DNA of 64,000 bases from Panulirus ornatus (GCF_036320965.1 NC_092241.1:7704569-7768568); one strand, 5' to 3'; counted from the stretch's first letter, positions 34,006 to 45,699 are shown. Notes: generated by a model from the letters alone, not told the origin. Translations and numbers: made by a program.

Positions 34006-34270
34006 TCCTTTTAGTTATCATTTATTTCTCAAGCAAATTTCCGGATATTTATTAAGAATGAAACGTTCTCGAGAGAACAAAGTGTAGTGAAGATATCTTG
34101 TCAAACATTCGTCTTATAACTGATCATATAATGATTATTTATCATCCATTTCATTATCAGTTAATGAGCATTATATCCATGTTAACTAGTTATCATACCT
34201 CACGTATGTCATACATATTGTATGATATATGAAGTCTGTGTATGATGTATGATGGCTTGGCACCTTAACC
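34006..34270 (+). repeat. AT-rich 3' cap
   Basis: TCCTTTTAGTTATCATTTAT to GGCACCTTAA. It provides the TTTT stop of copy 6. One change is TTAATGAGCATT for TTATTGAGCATT. Confidence 0.9.
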
Positions 34271-34274
34271 CACT

Positions 34275-34772
34275 GAGAATGGCTAAACGACCTTTGAGTA
34301 CAGTAGTACGACCCTTGAACACAAGGGTACGACCCTTGAGCACAAAAGTAATACCCTTGAGCACAAGGGTACGACCTATGGGCATAATGTTGTAACCTTT
34401 GACCTGACCTTAGAGGTTCAGGGTTGTCAGGTTAGGCTATGATACCCAAGGGTCGTACCGTCGTGTTCAAGGGTCGTACCGTCGTGCTCAAGCTTGGGTC
34501 GTACCGTCATGCTGAGGTCTCGTAACTGTCTCGTTCACGGGTCATGTCGTCGTGCTCAAGAACAAAAGTGTCGTGTTCAAGGGTCAAACCGTCGTGCTCA
34601 AAGGCCAAGTTGTCGTGCTCAAGGGTCAAACTGTTGTGCTCAAGGGTCTAACTGTTTTGCTCAAGTCTGCTGTCGTCATGTTCAAGGGTCAAACTGTCGT
34701 GCTCAAGGGTCGTAGCATCGTGTTCAAGGGTCGTACCGTCGTGTTCAAGGGTAGTACCGTCGTGTTCAAGGG
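34275..34772. repeat. monomer block
   Basis: Forward units switch to reverse units around 34375-34440 (GGCATAATGTTGTAACCTTT). The second half, with GTCGTGCTCAAGAACAAAAG, is duplicated at 35275-35640. Confidence 0.85.
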
Positions 34773-34936
34773 GCCTATATGTAGGGGGTGATATGTACTT
34801 CACAAAGATGTGAAACAGATCGAACATTGAACTTGGCAGAAGAGAACAGCAACGTGACAATGATGAGGAAATGAACTTGTATGAAGAAGGAAGACTTTTG
34901 TAAGAGAAATCCACCATCTGCATGACCACCTGCCAA

Positions 34937-35007
34937 GCATCGGTGGTTCAGTGGTAGAATTCTCGCCTGCCACGCGGGAGGCCCGGGTTCGATTCCCGGC
35001 CGATGCA
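34937..35007 (+). tRNA. tRNA-Gly (GCC), copy 7
   Basis: Intact. With its 5' flank (34773-34936), cap (35008-35270) and leading monomers it is a direct duplicate of the copy 6 unit, spaced 1002 bp tRNA to tRNA. Confidence 0.97.
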
Positions 35008-35270
35008 TCCTTTTAGTTATCATTTATTTCTCAAGCAAATTTCCGGATATTTATTAAGAATGAAACGTTCTCGAGAGAACAAAGTGTAGTGAAGATATCT
35101 TGTCAAACATTCGTCTTATAACTGATCATATAATGATTATTTATCATCCATTTCATTATCAGTTATTGAACATTATATCCATGTTAACTAGTTATCATAC
35201 CTCACGTATGTCATACATATTGTATGATATATGAAGTCTGTGTATGATGTATGATGGCTTGGCACCTTAA
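35008..35270 (+). repeat. AT-rich 3' cap
   Basis: Near-identical to 34006-34270 (TTATTGAACATT variant). Confidence 0.9.
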
Positions 35271-35274
35271 GTTA

Positions 35275-35745
35275 CCCTTGAGAATGGCTGTACGACCTTT
35301 GAGTACAGTAGTACGACCCTTGAACACAACGGTACGACCCTTGAACACAAGGGTACGACCTATGGGCATAATGTTTTAACCTTTGACCCGACCTTAGAGG
35401 TTCAGGGTTGTCAGGTTAGGCTATGATACCCAAGGGTCGTACCGTCGTGTTCAAGGGTCGTACCGTCGTGCTCAAGCTTGGGTCGTACCGTCATGCTGAG
35501 GTCTCGTAACTGTCTCGTTCACGGGTCATGTCGTCGTGCTCAAGAACAAAAGTGTCGTGTTCAAGGGTCAAACCGTCGTGCTCAAAGGCCAAGTTGTCGT
35601 GCTCAAAGGCTGATCTGTCGTGCTCAAGGCTTTTGTCGTCATGCTGAAGGTCGAATCGTCGTGTTTAAGGGTCCCACCTTGATCTTCAAGGGTCGCATCG
35701 TCGTGCTCAAGGGCTGAACCGTCGTGCTTAAGGATCTCACCTTGA
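35275..35745. repeat. monomer block, chimaeric
   Basis: The left part copies 34275-34610. The right part (AGGTCGAATCGTCGTGTTTA onward) copies the 3' side of short-type minus-strand tRNAs such as 25390-25520. The junction is near 35610-35650 and marks a rearrangement breakpoint. Confidence 0.75.
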
Positions 35746-35765
35746 AAAAAAGGTAACTAAAAGGA

Positions 35766-35836
35766 TGCATCGGCCGGGAATCGAACCCGGGCCTCCCGCG
35801 TGGCAGGCGAGAATTCTACCACTGAACCACCGATGC
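35766..35836 (-). tRNA. tRNA-Gly (GCC), copy 8
   Basis: Intact. It opens the third two-tRNA direct module (35766-36799), but with the short-type 3' side rather than a cap. 5' flank 35837-36000 (TTGGCAAGTGG variant). Confidence 0.97.
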
Positions 35837-36000
35837 TTGGCAAGTGGTCATGCAGATGGTGGATTTCTCTTACAAAAGTCTTCCTTCTTCATACAAGTTC
35901 ATTTCCTCCTCGTTGTCACGTTGCTGTTCTCTTCTGCCAAGTTCAATGTTCGATCTGTTTCACATCTTTGTGAAGTACATATCACCCCCTACATATAGGC

Positions 36001-36715
36001 CCCTTGAACACGACGGTACTACCCTTGAACACGACGGTACGACCCTTGAACACGACTACAGAAGCTTTGAGCACAACAGTTAGACCCTTGAGCACAACAG
36101 TTAGACCCTTGAGCACAACAGTTTGACCCTTGAGCACGACAGTTTGACCCTTGAACACGACAGAAGCCTTGAACACAACAGTTAGACCCTTGAGCACAAC
36201 AGTTTGACCCTTGAGCCCAACAGTTCGACCCTTAAGCACGACAATTCGACCCTTAAGCACGACAGTTCGACCCTTAAGCACGACAGTTAGACCCTTGAAC
36301 ATGACGACAGAAGCCTTGAGCACAACGACCTTTGAATATCAAGGTGAGACTCTGCAGCACAATGGTACGACCCTTGAACATGACGACAGAACTCTTGAAC
36401 ACGACACTTCGGCCTTTGAGCACAACGACCCTCGAACACAACGGCATGAGACCTCAGCGCGACGGTACGACCCAAACTTGAGCACAACGGTACGACCTTC
36501 GGTATCATAACCTGGCCTGTCAACCTTGAACCACTTAGGTCAGGTAAAAGGTCACAACATCATACCCATGGGTCGTACCGTTGTGCTCAAGGCTTCCGTC
36601 GTCATGCTGAAGGTCGAATCGTCGTGTTTAAGGGTCCCACCTTGATCTTCAAGGGTCGCATCGTCGTGCTCAAGGGCTGAACCGTCGTGCTTAAGGATCT
36701 CACCTTGAAAAAAAG
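36001..36715. repeat. monomer block, module 3
   Basis: Longest and nearest match to 24809-25505 (shared CTTGAACACGACAGAAGCCT and CCTCAGCGCGACGGTACGAC). Confidence 0.88.
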
Positions 36716-36728
36716 GTAAATAAAAGAA

Positions 36729-36799
36729 TGCATCGGCCGGGAATCGAACCCGGGCCTCCCGCGTGGCAGGCGAGAATTCTACCACTGAACCACCGATGC
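36729..36799 (-). tRNA. tRNA-Gly (GCC), copy 9
   Basis: Intact. 5' flank 36800-36963. Faces copy 10 across the second inverted module (36729-38054), a counterpart of copies 5 and 6. Confidence 0.97.
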
Positions 36800-36963
36800 T
36801 TGGCAGGTGGTCATGCAGATGGTGGATTTCTCTTACAAAAGTCTTCCTTCTTCATACAAGTTCATTTCCTCATCATTGTCACGTTGCTGTTCTCTTCTGC
36901 CAAGTTCAATGTTCGATCTGTTTCACATCTTTGTGAAGTACATATCACCCCCTACATATAGGC

Positions 36964-37815
36964 CCCTTGAACACGACGGTACTACCCTTGAACATAACGG
37001 TACGACCCTTGAACACGACGCTACGACCCTTGAACACGACGGTACGACCCTTGAACACGACGGTCCGACCCCTGAGCACGACAGTTAGACTCATGAGCAC
37101 GACAGTTTGACCCTTGAGCACGACAGTTCGACACTTGAGCATGACAATTAGCCCCTTGAGCACGACGGTACGACCCTTGGATATCATGACCAAGCCTTTC
37201 AACCCTGAACCTCTAAGGTCGGGTCAAAGGCCACAACATCATGTGTCGGACCGTCGTGCTCAAGGGTATAATTGTCGTGCTCAAGGGCCGAATCGTCGTT
37301 CTCAAGGCTTCTGTCGTAGTGCTCAAGGGTCGAGTCGTTGTTCTTAAGGGTCAAACTGTCTTGCTCAGGGGTCGTTCCGTCGTGTTCAAGGTCATCTTCA
37401 AAGGTCGTTGTGCTCAAGGCTTCTGTCGTCGTGTTCAAGGGTCGTACCGTCGTGTTCAAGGGTCGAACTGTTGTGCTCAAGGCTTCTGTCGTTATGTTCA
37501 AGGGTCTAACTGTCGTGCTCAGGGGTCGGACCGTCGTGTTCAAGGGTCGTAGCGTCGTGTTCAAGGGTCGTACCGTCGTGCTCAAGGGTCTAACTGTTGT
37601 GCTCAAGGCTTCTGTCGTCATGTTCAAGGGTCTAACTGTCGTGCTTAAGGGTCGAACTGTCGTGCTTAAGGGTCGAATTGTCGTGCTTAAGGGTCGAACT
37701 GTTGGGCTCAAGGGTCAAACTGTTGTGCTCAAGGGTCTAACTGTTGTGTTCAAGGCTTCTGTCGTCGTGTTCAAGGGTCGTACCGTCGTGTTCAAGGGTA
37801 GTACCGTCGTGTTCA
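36964..37815. repeat. monomer block, second inverted module
   Basis: 37057-37490 copies 33267-33700 in the same orientation. The left arm lacks the 32981-33190 segment, while the right arm has extra monomers up to 37815, so this copy's arms match less well than those of the first. Confidence 0.85.
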
Positions 37816-37983
37816 AGGGGCCTATATGTAGGGGGTGATATGTACTTCACAAAGATGTGAAACAGATCGAACATTGAACTTGGCAGAAGAGAACAGCAAC
37901 GTGACAATGATGAGGAAATGAACTTGTATGAAGAAGGAAGACTTTTGTAAGAGAAATCCACCATCTGCATGACCACCTGCCAA

Positions 37984-38054
37984 GCATCGGTGGTTCAGTG
38001 GTAGAATTCTCGCCTGCCACGCGGGAGGCCCGGGTTCGATTCCCGGCCGATGCA
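37984..38054 (+). tRNA. tRNA-Gly (GCC), copy 10
   Basis: Intact, last member of the cluster. 5' flank 37820-37983. TTTT at 38058-38061. Confidence 0.97.
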
Positions 38055-38320
38055 TCCTTTTAGTTATCATTTATTTCTCAAGCAAATTTCCGGATATTTA
38101 TTAAGAATGAAACGTTCTCGAGAGAACAAAGTATAGTGAAGATATCTTGTCAAACATTCGTCTTATAACTGATCATATAATGATTATTTATCATCCATTT
38201 CATTATCAGTTATTGAGCATTATATCCATGTTAACTAGTTATCATACCTCACGTATGTCATACATATTGTATGATATATGAAGTCTGTGTATGATGTATG
38301 ATGGCTTGGCACCTTAACCC
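38055..38320 (+). repeat. AT-rich 3' cap, last copy
   Basis: Near-identical to the other caps (AAAGTATAGTG for AAAGTGTAGTG). It marks the right end of the modular array. Confidence 0.9.
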
Positions 38321-38324
38321 ATTG

Positions 38325-38760
38325 AGAATGGCTGTACGACCTTTGAGTACAGTAGTACGACCCTTGAACACAAGGGTACGACCCTTGAGCACAAGGCTAC
38401 GACCCTCGAGCACAAGGGTACGACCCTTGAGCACAAAGGTACGACCCTTGAGCACAAAGGTACGACCTGACCTTAGAGGATCAAGGTTGAAAGGGTAGAC
38501 TGTGATACCCAAGGGTCGTACCGTCGTGCTCAAAGGTCATACCACCCTGCTTAAGGGCCGTGCCGTCGTGGCCAAGGGTCGTTTGGCCGTGCTTAAAGGC
38601 CGTACCGGCGTGCCCAAGGGTCATTTGGTCGTGCTTAAGGGCCGTACCGTCGTGCCCAAGGGTCATTTGGCCGTGCTTAATTAAAGGCCATATCTTCGTG
38701 TCCAAGAGCCTTACTCTCTTGCTTAAGGGCCGTGCCCCGTCGTGCTCAAGGGCCGTATTG
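38325..38760. repeat. terminal monomer block
   Basis: Forward units (CCCTTGAGCACAAGGGTACG) to about 38465, then reverse units that diverge (GCCGTACCGGCGTGCCCAAG) until the CT/CA minisatellite begins. Confidence 0.85.
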
Positions 38761-38774
38761 GCGCGGATCCATCC

Positions 38775-38825
38775 CTCTCTCTCCCTCCCTCCATGCTTCC
38801 CCTCTCCCTCTCCCACTCCCACTGC

Positions 38826-38856
<31 letters not shown>

Positions 38857-39053
38857 ACACCGTCTCTCTCCCACTCCCACTGCCTCTCTCTCTCTCCCTC
38901 ACACACACACACACACCGTCTCTCTCCCACTCCCACTGCCTCTCTCTCTCTCCCTCACACACACACACACACACCGTCTCTCTCTCACTCCCACTGTCTC
39001 TCTCTCTCTCCCTCACACACACACACACACCGTCTCTCTCCCACTCCCACTGC

Positions 39054-39084
<31 letters not shown>

Positions 39085-39500
39085 ACCGTCTCTCTACCAC
39101 TCCCACTGCCTCTCTCTCTCTCTCCCTCACACACACACACACCGTCTCTCTACCACTCCCACTGCCTCTCTCTCTCTCTCCCTCACACACACACACACCG
39201 TCTCTCTACCACTCCCACTGCCTCTCTCTCTCTCCCTCACACACACACACCGTCTGTCTCCCACTCCCACTGCCTCTCTCTCTCTCCCTCACACACACAC
39301 ACACACACCCTCTCTCTCTCCCTCTCCCACTGCCTCTCTCTCTCTCCATCACACACACACACACACACACCGTCTCTCTCCCACTCCCACTGCCTCTCTC
39401 TCTCTCCCTCACACACACACACACCCTCTCTCTCCCGCTCCCACTGCCTCTCTCTCTCTCCCTCACACACACACACACACCCTCTCTCTCTCCCTCTCCC
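38775..39500. repeat. compound CT/CA minisatellite
   Basis: About 12 units of 55-65 bp, each (CT)n-CCCTC-(CA)n-CCGTCTCTC followed by CCACTCCCACTGC. CT and CA lengths vary independently. His/Ser/Leu-rich and Arg/Glu/Val-rich frames are artefacts. Confidence 0.96.
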
Positions 39501-39731
39501 GATGATCAGTGTGTGCCCACTTCAGGTTGAGTGACCTCTAACGACTTCCTACTTGACCTTAGGATGTGACCTCCAGCCCGGGTGAGTCACATGGCGTCGT
39601 TAGGGTAGTCCAACATAGTTATCAAGATTTTCATTTACATTTGTTGTTTGTTTGTTTGTTTTTTTGAATGTTAGAAATCGTTAGAAAGATTCTGAAAATG
39701 GATGATGCACAGTTAACACACGTTCGCTTGA
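39501..39731. other. no gene seen
   Basis: Unique sequence with a GTTT-rich stretch (39645-39662). Confidence 0.5.
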
Positions 39732-40160
39732 TTTTACACTGTATACTACCTTGATTTACACTGTATACTTCCTTGATTTACACTGTATACTTCCTTGATT
39801 TACACTGTATACTTCCTTGATTTACACTGTATACTTCCTTGATTTACACTGTATACTTCCTTGATTTACACTGTATACTTCCTTGATTTACACTGTATAC
39901 TTCCTTGATTTACACTGTATACTTCCTTGATTTACACTGTATACTTCCTTGATTTACACTGTATACTTCCTTGATTTACACTGTATACTTCCTTGATTTA
40001 CACTGTATACTTCCTTGATTTGCACTGTATACTTCCTTGATTTACACTGTATACTTCCTTGATTTACACTGTATACTTCCTTGATTTACACTGTATACTT
40101 CCTTGATTTACACTGTATACTTCCTTGATTTACACTGTATACTTCCTTGATTTACACTGC
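39732..40160. repeat. 22-bp tandem array
   Basis: About 19 almost identical units of TTTACACTGTATACTTCCTT plus GA. Variants are TACTACC in the first unit and TTTGCACTG at 40019. Homogeneity suggests recent amplification. Confidence 0.98.
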
Positions 40161-40369
40161 TGACACTCATAGTTGTCTACGAGAATTGTAGACGACCATT
40201 ACAGAAGGTATGGGGAACGAGCATCCCTAGTTCCGACAGGTAGATGCAAGAACGTGACAATTGGGTTCTTAACTGCCAATCGAGATATGATGATCCCCCC
40301 TGCCCCATGTTCTCCTGGGCAAGGCGTCTGACATAGGGTATTGAAACCTATAGCCCGATTAACTGCTAG

Positions 40370-40371
<2 letters not shown>

Positions 40372-40440
<69 letters not shown>
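40372..40440. repeat. (CT)n microsatellite
   Basis: Perfect CT tract. 40161-40371 and 40441-40683 are unique sequence without a recognisable gene. Confidence 0.97.
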
Positions 40441-40441
<1 letters not shown>

Positions 40442-40679
40442 GAATTCCCTTCTTCTCATATCGAGTGAATAGCGCTGGACAAACGAGCCGTGATGACTAC
40501 ACACACACAGACTCAAGGGTCGCTTATCTGCCTTCATTTGATCGGTCTTCCCTCGTCTTATCTTGGGGGCATAATTGGGCAGGGAGAGAGTGAGGGTGTC
40601 CACTGTCTGGCCCTCTTCCTGAAAAGGGGGGCGGGGGGGGGCCCAGGAGGGAACTCACGCACCTCACCGTGTTTGTTTG

Positions 40680-40682
<3 letters not shown>

Positions 40683-40747
<65 letters not shown>

Positions 40748-40780
40748 TGTGTATGTGTGTGTATGATGATTGGATTCGCC

Positions 40781-40843
<63 letters not shown>

Positions 40844-40864
40844 GATGATTGGATTCGCCGGAGG

Positions 40865-40934
<70 letters not shown>
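40683..40934. repeat. three (GA)n tracts with duplicated spacer
   Basis: GA tracts at 40683-40745, 40783-40840 and 40868-40933. The spacer TATGATGATTGGATTCGCCG is present twice (40761-40780, 40840-40859), so the tract and spacer were duplicated together. Confidence 0.95.
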
Positions 40935-40935
<1 letters not shown>

Positions 40936-41094
40936 CTCTTTAGTGGAGCGAGTGATTCACTCCCCCCCCCCCCCCTGGTTATCGTTGACTCACGACCGAA
41001 CCACTCGTTGTGAGTTGTTATGTGTTACGCGATTAATGCAGGCCAGGAAGAAGATATACCATCCTGTGTTTACCTTATATATGTCCGTCTCCAC

Positions 41095-41095
41095 G

Positions 41096-41152
<57 letters not shown>
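41095..41152. repeat. (TG)n microsatellite
   Basis: TG tract. Confidence 0.96.
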
Positions 41153-41153
<1 letters not shown>

Positions 41154-41191
41154 ATGCACGCGCCAATTTCTTCTGTCTTCTTCTTCTTGTA

Positions 41192-41339
41192 TGAACCGAC
41201 GTAGTGTGGTGGTGTGGGTTGAGATCCTGTCCAGGATCGAATCCCGGATAGGTCAGTGAGCGGCAGGGCTCACAGCCTACCCAGCTTTTCATCATCCCCT
41301 TTTGGGCTGCTTGATAGATGAAGTACCTGGCGTAAGCTG

Positions 41340-41340
<1 letters not shown>
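41192..41340 (+). mobile_element. tRNA-derived SINE fragment
   Basis: B-box-like GGATCGAATCCC (41234-41245), then CACAGCCTACCCAGCTTTTC (41271-41290) and TACCTGGCGTAAGCTGGGGT running straight into (TG)n at 41341. It matches the body order of 17735 and 54545. Confidence 0.65.

Positions 41341-41385
<45 letters not shown>
41341..41385. repeat. (TG)n microsatellite at the SINE 3' end
   Basis: TG tract starting at the SINE end. Confidence 0.96.
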
Positions 41386-41387
<2 letters not shown>

Positions 41388-41555
41388 AGAATCATAACAA
41401 ACACGTGGCTTTATGAATGCGTAAACACCACCCGGATAAAGGAAACACGGGAATCCTTGAGCGCTTTCGTGTATTACCACAACTTCACACATGTGGTAAC
41501 GCTAGTAGCTACGGAGTCATTACGCACCTCGTCCTCTGAAGATGTGGTAATACTG

Positions 41556-41560
<5 letters not shown>

Positions 41561-41648
<88 letters not shown>
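41561..41648. repeat. (TG)n microsatellite
   Basis: TG tract with one TATG interruption. Confidence 0.96.
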
Positions 41649-41649
<1 letters not shown>

Positions 41650-42711
41650 TTAAACTCATACAGATCGAGAGGAAACATGTATATGACCCTCGTTCCTCCT
41701 TAAGAAGCAATAAACGCCAGCTTAGATCATGACTTAAAAGCCAAGGTCCTTCCTTGGAAATCATAAAGTGTAAAGTGTTAAGTTCTACTGACGAACGAGC
41801 GAGTCGCTTAAGTGTCTCCAGTGTAATATCTACCCCAAGGTAGATAATGTTTACCCTACAATCTACAGATGAAGTCATGTCTGGTAATATATATACATAT
41901 TTCCTGTCTATTTAGTCTGGTTGCTTTTCCAGAGCCGCGGAGGATGACACGAACGCACTCGAACGTTTAAGTCTGTTGATGTCAAGGAATGCTTACGAAG
42001 TCGCTATCCTTCCTTCTTCTCTCCCTCCTCTTCTCTTCCTCTCCCTCTACTTCCTTCGGAAGACCCCAGAGGAGGAGAGGGGCGCTTCGACATCCTCCCC
42101 TCTACCATTTAGACGTCGTGTAGTGAAGATGACCTCAGAGCAGTGATCCTTGACCTGCAGGACGAAAAGGAAAATGTGTCAGTGCCTCTGTTAACTCCGT
42201 GGCACCGGATCCATGATGGTCCGTTCTGTGGTACGGGGAAACCACGAGGTGACGCCCCCGAGACACAGACCATACAAGTCCCCACGTCCCCCTGATTGTA
42301 TCCGTGTTGTATGACGATGCTCATTCGGAAGAGGATTGGATGCCATGTAGGAGGGTCTGATAGTTCATTCATAGGTTCGTCACTCGTAAAAGTTCAGGAA
42401 AACTTATGTTGATTAGGATTCGGGGAGGTACCAAGTTAGTAGAGCCATGACCCTTCTACAATGAAGTGAAATTATTGATACGTCGATGACTTGATGATTC
42501 GATAGAGAGGGTTTCTATTCAGTTCCTTGAAAGCAGCAATGGATAGACAAGCTAGTACACCAATCCTTACATCTTTAAGGGCTAATTAGCATACTAATTA
42601 GCATACTGTCCACCCCACCCGCGGTAGTCGACATACAGCAATGAAACGGTGCCTCATCACAGCATATGACTGTAGTCTACACACTGCTCTGGTTAGCCCA
42701 TGAAACAGGAC
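41649..42711. other. no gene recognised
   Basis: About 1 kb of non-repetitive sequence. A minus-strand frame of 87 codons (42109-42372) has mixed composition with several Cys but no domain I know. CTAATTAGCATA is tandemly doubled at about 42580-42606. Confidence 0.4.
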
Positions 42712-42767
<56 letters not shown>

Positions 42768-42789
42768 TACACACACACACACACACAGG
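42712..42789. repeat. (CA)n microsatellite
   Basis: CA tract with TACATACA interruption. 42790-43070 is pyrimidine-rich unique sequence. Confidence 0.96.
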
Positions 42790-43072
42790 AACAGATACAA
42801 CTACTGTAGGACGAAGCTGATACCCATTTTCCGGTTTCTTTGCCTTCCTTTTTGGTTCGTTATCTGCTTAGCTTCCTGCTTACCTTCTGGCCAATCTATT
42901 TACCCTTACCTACGTGTCTTCTGTCTACTTCATTCCTTGCCTTCCTGTCCCACTCCCTTACCCAGGACTCCATAGTTTCTTATCTATTTACCTGATTATG
43001 AAACTGCGTGTTTTCCCACCTCCCTCCCTTCCTTTTCTCTACCCACACATCTGCTCATCTGTTTACCTCCTG

Positions 43073-43310
43073 GCTCAGTGCCTCCGTAAGCTTCACATGG
43101 ACCCAGTCCCGAGCTCAGTGCCTCCGTAAGCTTCACATGGACCCAGTCCCGAGCTCAGTGCCTCCGTAAGCTTCACATGGACCCAGTCTCTGGCTCAGCG
43201 CCTCCATAAGCTTCACATGGACCCAGTCCCAGGCTCAGTGCTTCAAAAAGCTTCACATGGACCCAGTCCCGAGCTCAGTGCCTCCATAAGCTTCACATGG
43301 ACCCCAGTCC
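43073..43310. repeat. 40-bp tandem repeat
   Basis: Six copies of GCTCAGTGCCTCCGTAAGCT plus TCACATGGACCCAGTCCCGA, each with a HindIII-type AAGCTT. Confidence 0.96.
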
Positions 43311-43370
43311 TGTAACACGTCCCTTCCTAAGTACCCATAGGTACTTCCACCCTTACCTACCGAGACATAC

Positions 43371-43373
<3 letters not shown>

Positions 43374-43433
<60 letters not shown>
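43374..43433. repeat. (CT)n microsatellite
   Basis: Perfect CT tract. 43434-43670 has no recognisable gene. Confidence 0.97.
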
Positions 43434-43435
<2 letters not shown>

Positions 43436-43674
43436 CCCCGGCCCACTGACCTAATTACCTCGTTTCCCTCCCCCCCCCCGTGCTAGCGTATTCTTAAAAC
43501 AACATGATTCATTCGCTGATGCGAAATGCTGTTGGCTCGGCTCGCTCTCTCCTGGGCCACAGGTCTGTATAGAACCCTTAGAATTTCAAGAAGTTGATGA
43601 TGGCCAAATTTCTGTCTCTGCTCCTGCTGCTGCTCACTGAGTCTCTAACCTCTGCTCTCAAACCACTTTGAACC

Positions 43675-44510
43675 TCTCGAGCGCGATGACTCAGCCCCTC
43701 GAGTGTGATGTCTTAACCACTTGAGTGTGAAGACTGAACCCCTTTAAGTATGAAGGCTGAACCCCCTTAAGTATGAAGACTGAACCCTTTAAGTATGACG
43801 ATCTAATTCCTTAGATATGATGACTTAACCCTTTAAGTATGACGACTTGACCCCTTAAGTATGACGACTTAACCCCTTAAGTATGACGACTTAGCCCCTT
43901 AACTATGACGATTTAACCCCTTAAGTATGACGGCTTAACCCTTTAAGTATGACGACTTAACCCTTTAAGTATGACGACTTGACCCCTTAAGTATGACGAC
44001 TTGACCCCTTAAGTATAACGACTTGACCCTTTAAGTATGACGACTAAGCCCCTTAAGTATGACGACTTGACCCCTTAAGTATGACGACTTAACCCCTTAA
44101 GTATGACGACTTAACCCCTTAAGTACGACGACTTGACCCTTTAAGTATGACGACTTAGCCCCTTAGCTATGACGACTTAACCCCTTAAGCATGACGACTT
44201 GACCCCTTAAGTATGACGGCTTAACCCTTTAAGTATGACGACTAAACCCCTTAAGTATGACGACTTGACCCTTTAAGTATGACGACTTAACCCCTTAAGT
44301 ATGACGACTTGACCCTTTAAGTATGACGACTTGACCCTTTAAGTATGACGACTTGACCCCTTAAGTATGACGACTTAACCCCTTAACTATGACGACTTAG
44401 CCCCTTAAGTATGACGACTTGACCCCTTAAGTATGACGACTTGACCCCTTAAGTATAACGACTTGACCCTTTAAGTATGACGACTCAACCCCTTAAGTAT
44501 GACGACTTGG
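43675..44510. repeat. 22-bp array related to the tRNA-cluster monomer
   Basis: About 38 units of CCCCTTAAGTATGACGACTT plus GA/AA. The unit resembles CCCTTAAGCACGACAGTTCG, a variant inside the tRNA-Gly cluster, suggesting a common origin. Edge units at 43675-43800 are the most diverged (CCCTCGAGTGTGATG). Confidence 0.95.
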
Positions 44511-44519
44511 TAAACATTT

Positions 44520-44935
44520 ACATAGAACACACATACGTGGCCACATAGAATACATTGGCAGTACACAGATACACAGAACACATACGCATTCATATGAACA
44601 GGCTGTCGGTACACAGATGCACAGAACACACATGCACATTTACATAGAACACACATACACAGTCACATAGAACACATTGGCAGTACACATATACAGACCA
44701 CACGTACACATTCATATACAGCACACATACACATTCACATACAGCACACATACACATTCACATACAGCACACATACAGATTCACATACAACACACATACA
44801 CATTCATATACAGCACACATACACATTCACATACAACACATACACATTCACATACAACACATACACATTCACATACAACACACATACACATTCACATACA
44901 ACACACATACACTTTACATAAACAGACTGTCGGTA
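44520..44935. repeat. ~23-bp ACACATACACATTCACATAC repeat
   Basis: Regular 21-23-bp units at 44690-44915, preceded by a longer degenerate unit (GTACACAGATACACAGAACA) at 44555-44690. Confidence 0.93.
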
Positions 44936-45238
44936 CACAGACACGTCAGCTTGTAAACAACCAGGTAAGCAAACACACTCACAAAGCTGCAAACAGACAA
45001 GTAAACAAGCACGAAGGATCAGCTGCCAATCATGTACTTTCCTTTTGTGTAAACAAATACATTTGTTGCGTGATAGGAATCGTGGCTCACGCAGAAGGCC
45101 AGGTAAAGCTGGGATGGGAGGTAAATAAAGCAGGGATTTTCACAATAAAGACTTAATGTTTGTAATGGGTACTTTGATGACTTTGCTGTGACCGAGAGCA
45201 CAAGGGATAGGATCGGTGTGGACAAGTAAACAACAGAC
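44936..45238. other. no gene seen
   Basis: Unique sequence between two repeat blocks. The 159-codon frame reaching 45156 starts within the repeat. Confidence 0.45.
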
Positions 45239-45239
45239 G

Positions 45240-45328
<89 letters not shown>

Positions 45329-45349
45329 AGATTGCGGGTAACATGGGCG

Positions 45350-45406
<57 letters not shown>

Positions 45407-45427
45407 AGATTGCGGGTAACATGGGCG

Positions 45428-45486
<59 letters not shown>
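45240..45486. repeat. (GA)n tracts with a repeated 29-bp insert
   Basis: GA tracts 45240-45327, 45355-45403 and 45431-45486. The inserts at about 45327 and 45403 both read AACAGATTGCGGGTAACATG GGCGGATGA (split). Confidence 0.95.
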
Positions 45487-45488
<2 letters not shown>

Positions 45489-45699
45489 TAATCGCTCATG
45501 GCTACTATAGTGGCATTTATTGACCCAGGAGGAAAGGAAGGTTGGTTGGGGGGGTTGGGTTTGACCTTCACTCGAAGAGGTCAAGTTGAAGCTTATCTGA
45601 AATCACCCCCGGGTCGGTGGGTCGGGTTACCCGCTATCCAGCCATCCGTTTTCTCTAATCCGGCCGCGTGACGCGCGTCATCCGTTCTCTTTCATCCGG

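Noticed and set aside
42109..42372. 87-codon Cys-containing minus-strand frame
   Set aside because: No signal peptide or cysteine spacing I recognise, and no supporting context.
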